Positions 60,641 through 64,000 of a stretch of 64,000 nt of DNA are shown here, piece by piece. Origin of the DNA: Hymenopus coronatus (taxonomy: Eukaryota > Arthropoda > Insecta > Mantodea > Hymenopodidae). The number at the start of each line of letters is the position of its first letter. The stretch's first letter is position 1. The translations under genes were made by a program, and so were the position numbers. The stretch is from contig CM060900.1 of assembly GCA_030762935.1 (NCBI GenBank), positions 284,476,284-284,540,283 of the forward strand, read 5' to 3'. Under the pieces are notes generated by a model, which did not search any database, was not told where the DNA came from, and saw only the letters and a list, made by a program, of their open reading frames with translations.

Positions 60641-61486
60641 AGAGAAAGCAGTGTAGAGAATGCTATAAAGATATTAGAAAAACCTTAGCAAGCCAGAAGG
60701 TAATCCAAAAAGTGAAGGAGGTCACAAGTTTTTGTGAAGATTATCTAGCTTGTTTCAATAAGTTTCATATTTTTCTTTCTTTCTTTTTTTTTTCTCTTTC
60801 TTTTCCGTAAACGGTCACTATAACAAATCTACACACTGCTAGATGTTATTACATGCAGTCAGTTGTGTCAAACTCTGGGGCCAGCTATTGTAATAAAATC
60901 ATCATGCTTATGGGACGTTGGAGACCTATACGGTAAATGTTACTTAACAGCCCCAACAATAGCTGTAGTCAACACGTTAAATATGTCACAGTACTGTTGA
61001 GAATTAATTTGTTTCTGTAAACCTATAGTCTTTCTCTATCCTCCTAGATATCTGATAAGGTGGCATGAAGCTATGGCCAGATTAGAGCCATAGTCAAGTG
61101 AGATAACTTCTTGAACATTTTGCTCTTCTTTAAAAAGTATAACAGTTCTGCCATCATTGTAGAATGCTTGCTCTATGCTGTACAGTTATCAGAAAATGGC
61201 AAAAGCCTTAGCTTCTTCAACTGTTCCAAAAAATGAACACCAAAGGACTCTATTTGCTCCTCAACCTATGTCTCTAACCATATAGTTAAAGACGTTATCC
61301 AGATTTTGAATACTTTAATGTGTCATGACCATTAGATTGTACAGCCTGCTGTAGAACACAACACATTGGTATAGCTAAATATCAAAAGTAGTAGTTTTCC
61401 AGTAGTATCATCCTCAGTATTCAAGAGCTCATAGAATTTGCTAGTTCCTTTTTTTTTACAAAGGTTTTCTTTTTCACCATCATTGG
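60641..61486. other. No gene recognised
   Basis: Spacer between piggyBac and hAT remnants, with a TTTC-rich run near 60773-60803. Confidence 0.5.
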
Positions 61487-63760
61487 CAGTGGCATGCACT
61501 CAGTAGAAGCAACTGAAGCATTGCTTCAGTAAATATTTATTCCTAAATTATTCAGTAATAACCTTAAAGTCTACAGGCATCCACATTTACATTTCTTTGA
61601 AATCTACAAAAATAACTAATTTCACTGCATCATGGTTATGCTTACCAACAGTGTACCGCTGTGCTCCTGAGAAAGTGTGTACTTAATACTGGGCTGGCTC
61701 TGCTGCCGAGACTCAAGTGTATACGCTAATACGTACCCGAATCAATGCAAAATATCCATTGTTTCTGTTACACCAGCGAGAGAGGATGCACGCGCAGCTG
61801 AAGGCTTCCAAGAGATGCTGGCTTATATTATGCTGCTTGTGAAGCAAGCTTCAAACAATTCAGTCAGTTTCTGTTAAGGCGGCAAGGTGCTCAAATATCG
61901 TGTACAAGGTGAATTTTTAACAGTGGTGTGTTACTTAGTTTGAAGTTTTGCAGTCTGTAGAAATGAGTAGGTAAAGGTTGTTTGAACAGTATAATTATTA
62001 TACAATGATATCTCAGCCTAAATGTATCATAAAAGAACTTCGTGCAACCCATTTTCCTCACGTTCATTCTTTGAAAAATTACAAATAATTAAAAATGGAA
62101 GACCAACACCGCAACCACCAAATTTAGTTCAGCATACAAATAAATGCACTAGAAATTTTCAGCCAGATACATATGGTAAATTTGAGTGGTTAGCTGGTAG
62201 CACTGAACTAAATTCATTGTTTTGCTGGTGTTGTCTTTTGTTAAGTAGTGATAGAATATTAGTTGGGACAAAAACTGGATGCATACATCTGAGAAATTTA
62301 GTTAAGTCGATAGCCAAGCTTGACTGTCTGTCAATCATCTACGATCTTCCGCAAATATAGCTGGTTATGGAAAAAGTACACTGTGCTTGATGAGAAGTTA
62401 AAAATGAAATTTCTCAATATAATCAGAAGGTAAACGAAACCGGGAAATCCTTAAAAGACTTATTAATACAGTGTGTTTTGTAGAATAGAAAGAGTTAGCC
62501 TTCCGGGGACATGATGAAATAGAACATTCTGTTAATTGAAGCAATTATATCAAATTAGTAAAGTACACTGCAGAATATGATGCTCTTTTAGCAGATCATT
62601 TAGAAACTTCCAACTGTTTTTAAAGGAATTTCCAATCATTTACAAAATGATGTAATCAGACTCTTAGTTCAGCCATTTTATCAGCTATAAAACGAGAAAC
62701 AGTGAATGCTCCTTTTGTGGCAATTATGGTTGATGAAACAACTGATGTGGCAAATAAATCATAGTGTTCTATAGTTATGCATTCTTATGCTTGCCCAAGC
62801 TATTTCAAAACTTATCTGGCACTTCTCATCAGAATTCGGGTGTAATAAGAAATTGATTGCATAGACTTTTGATGGTGCAGCAGTAATGGCTAGAAATTTT
62901 AATGGAGTTCAAGAACTAATCAAATTCAGGCATCCAGAAGAATTATTTTTCATTGTTATGCCCATGTACTAAACCTTGTTTGTCTCAAAGTATCTGCTGG
63001 AAAATAAGTTAATTTTAGCACCCTTAATGGCCTTTTTTTCAAAATCTCCAAAACTACAAAATTTTTTAACCAATTTTTGCAGCATTGAGTTCCACGTGTT
63101 CCCAATGCGACGGAATTATCTATTCTTCAAGATTAGTAAGTGTGTAGGAACAGAACTCAACAGTGTGACGTGTTTTGTGCAATGCTAGAACACTCTGCAG
63201 AGATTGAGTCAGACATAGCACCAGTTGATGACTGTTCGTCACTTTGTCAGATCTCAAATTTGTTTTCATTCTTAACATATTTCCTTTACTTATGTACCGT
63301 ATAATATCCTCCAGAGCCAGGAAGTGATATTCTGTACTGTGAGCAGAAAACTCTATGAAACTTGTCACCCTATAGCGGCTTTGCGTTACTATTTTGAAGA
63401 GATTTTACAAGAAACATTCTAAATTAGGAGAACCTCTAAGAAGAAGAAATGTAAACTATAAACGCATTTACTGCAAAGTGTTTGACAACATTACCAACCA
63501 TTTGCAAATTAGATTTTAAGATTACACTAAACTGAGAATTTTAAATTTACTGGCACATGAAACTTATTAGCTGTGTATAAAGAGTTACCTGAAAGCTGCT
63601 TTCATAGTCTCTTAGCTAATTATTTTTTTGATGCCATTCAGTTGAAAAATGAGCTGATTATAGGTAGAGTAGTGAATAATTTGAAAATAAAACTGTAAGT
63701 GAACTTGCAAAACTGTTCAGTACTAATGTAACTCTAAAAAATGGTTTTTGATAGATTAAT
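61487..63760 (+). mobile_element. hAT transposon (ZMYM1-like), right end not found
   Basis: The left end CAGTGGCATGCACTCAGTAG followed by AAGCAACTGAAGCATTGCTT looks like the start of arthropod hAT elements of this type (CAGTGGCG...). Coding for a ZMYM1-like transposase follows. No matching inverted right end was found before the window end, and the dispersed repeat module X begins at about 63885, so the right end is deleted, interrupted or beyond the window. Confidence 0.6.
61990..63760 (+). pseudogene. ZMYM1-like hAT transposase pseudogene
   Basis: Blocks in order are FEKLQIIKNGRPTPQPPNLV; TRNFQPDTYGKFEWLAGSTE with NSLFCWCCLLLSS (the TTF-type zinc-finger region with C.PC.LF); MVDETTDVANKS (first catalytic Asp region); LIA-stop-TFDGAAVMARNFNGVQELI (second Asp region); LFFIVMPMY (remnant of VHCYAHQLNL); and C-terminal AALRYYFEEILQETF and ANYFFDAIQLKNELII. 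Numerous stops and frameshifts are present. The C-terminal RSFSTLKRIK dimerisation motif was not found. The family is large in arthropod genomes. Confidence 0.8.
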
Positions 63761-63884
63761 TTGTTAGTGTCATAACTGTATAATTTTTTGAACCAAAGAT
63801 TACCCTAAAAATTCTACTGGAGAAGAGAGGTTATCACATTTGAATTATATCAATTGAAGCACGCTTATTAGAATACCTCAGGAA

Positions 63885-64000
63885 AAATCTGATGTGTTTC
63901 ATTCACATGACTACATTGCTGTAACAAATTATTGTTTAACAGCTTATTCTTCTATCTACTGTATGATAATTGGGATAAATATTAGTAGAAATTGTCTTAA
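63885..64000 (+). repeat. Dispersed repeat module X, third copy (cut by window end)
   Basis: TCTGATGTGTTTCATTCACA, then CTGTAACAAATTATTG and GATAATTGGGATAAATAT, correspond to the start of the 52968 and 40880 copies. The first 25 bp match the 52968 copy with few mismatches, and the rest is more diverged. Confidence 0.55.

Noticed and set aside
1..64000. CRISPR arrays, operons, bacterial promoters, rRNA
   Set aside because: No regularly spaced repeats, no ordered gene clusters and no rRNA-like sequence; the content is eukaryotic throughout.

Overview
This window is eukaryotic, repeat-rich DNA with no bacterial-style gene organisation. The mix of transposable elements suggests an arthropod: tRNA-derived SINEs, Jockey/I-clade non-LTR retrotransposons, a Ty3/gypsy remnant, several mariner/Tc1 families, piggyBac and a ZMYM1-like hAT. 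A large-genome insect, or possibly a crustacean or chelicerate, would fit, but the species cannot be named from sequence alone. Nearly every recognisable coding trace is a broken transposable-element gene. No complete host gene is visible. The only candidate host coding sequence is one possible 153-bp exon at 39150-39302, so the window is probably intergenic or lies within long introns.

Layout. 1-7.4 kb: SINE copies, a 5'-truncated Jockey fragment with a clean target-site duplication (TSD), and two Tc1 transposase remnants. 7.65-10.66 kb: an internally deleted Ty3/gypsy element on the minus strand, with divergent LTRs, one of which carries a SINE. 11.66-12.48 kb: a short inverted-repeat-bounded unit with an acidic ORF. 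13.4-14.7 kb: a decayed member of a recurrent, apparently undescribed arthropod protein family, interrupted by a SINE; a second fragment of the family lies at 31.1-31.7 kb. 16.6-18.0 kb: a mariner-like element with long terminal inverted repeats (TIRs) and a SINE inserted in the left TIR. 19.4-30.3 kb: a head-to-tail mosaic of at least five partial copies of one I/Jockey-type retrotransposon family.

30.3-64 kb is AT-richer and sparser. It holds a modular dispersed repeat (35.4, 40.9, 53.0 and 63.9 kb), a hAT C-terminal fragment (36.8 kb), a mariner with both ends intact but a frameshifted transposase (43.17-44.49 kb), a Jockey RT-thumb/RNase H remnant (44.7-45.9 kb), a mariner fragment (53.2-54.0 kb), a piggyBac pseudogene split by a possible TIR element (57.8-60.6 kb), and a ZMYM1-like hAT pseudogene (from 61.49 kb).

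Working together: no pathway is encoded. What can be read is a history of insertion and decay. SINEs inserted into a gypsy LTR, a mariner TIR and a pseudogene, presumably copied by LINE machinery. DNA transposons landed in AT-rich DNA, and LINE copies piled onto one another. The strongest leads are the recurrent protein family, the nested insertions with readable TSDs, the mariner-like family with wide catalytic spacing, and the modular repeat. Assignments rest on motif recognition by eye; no alignment or database search was run.
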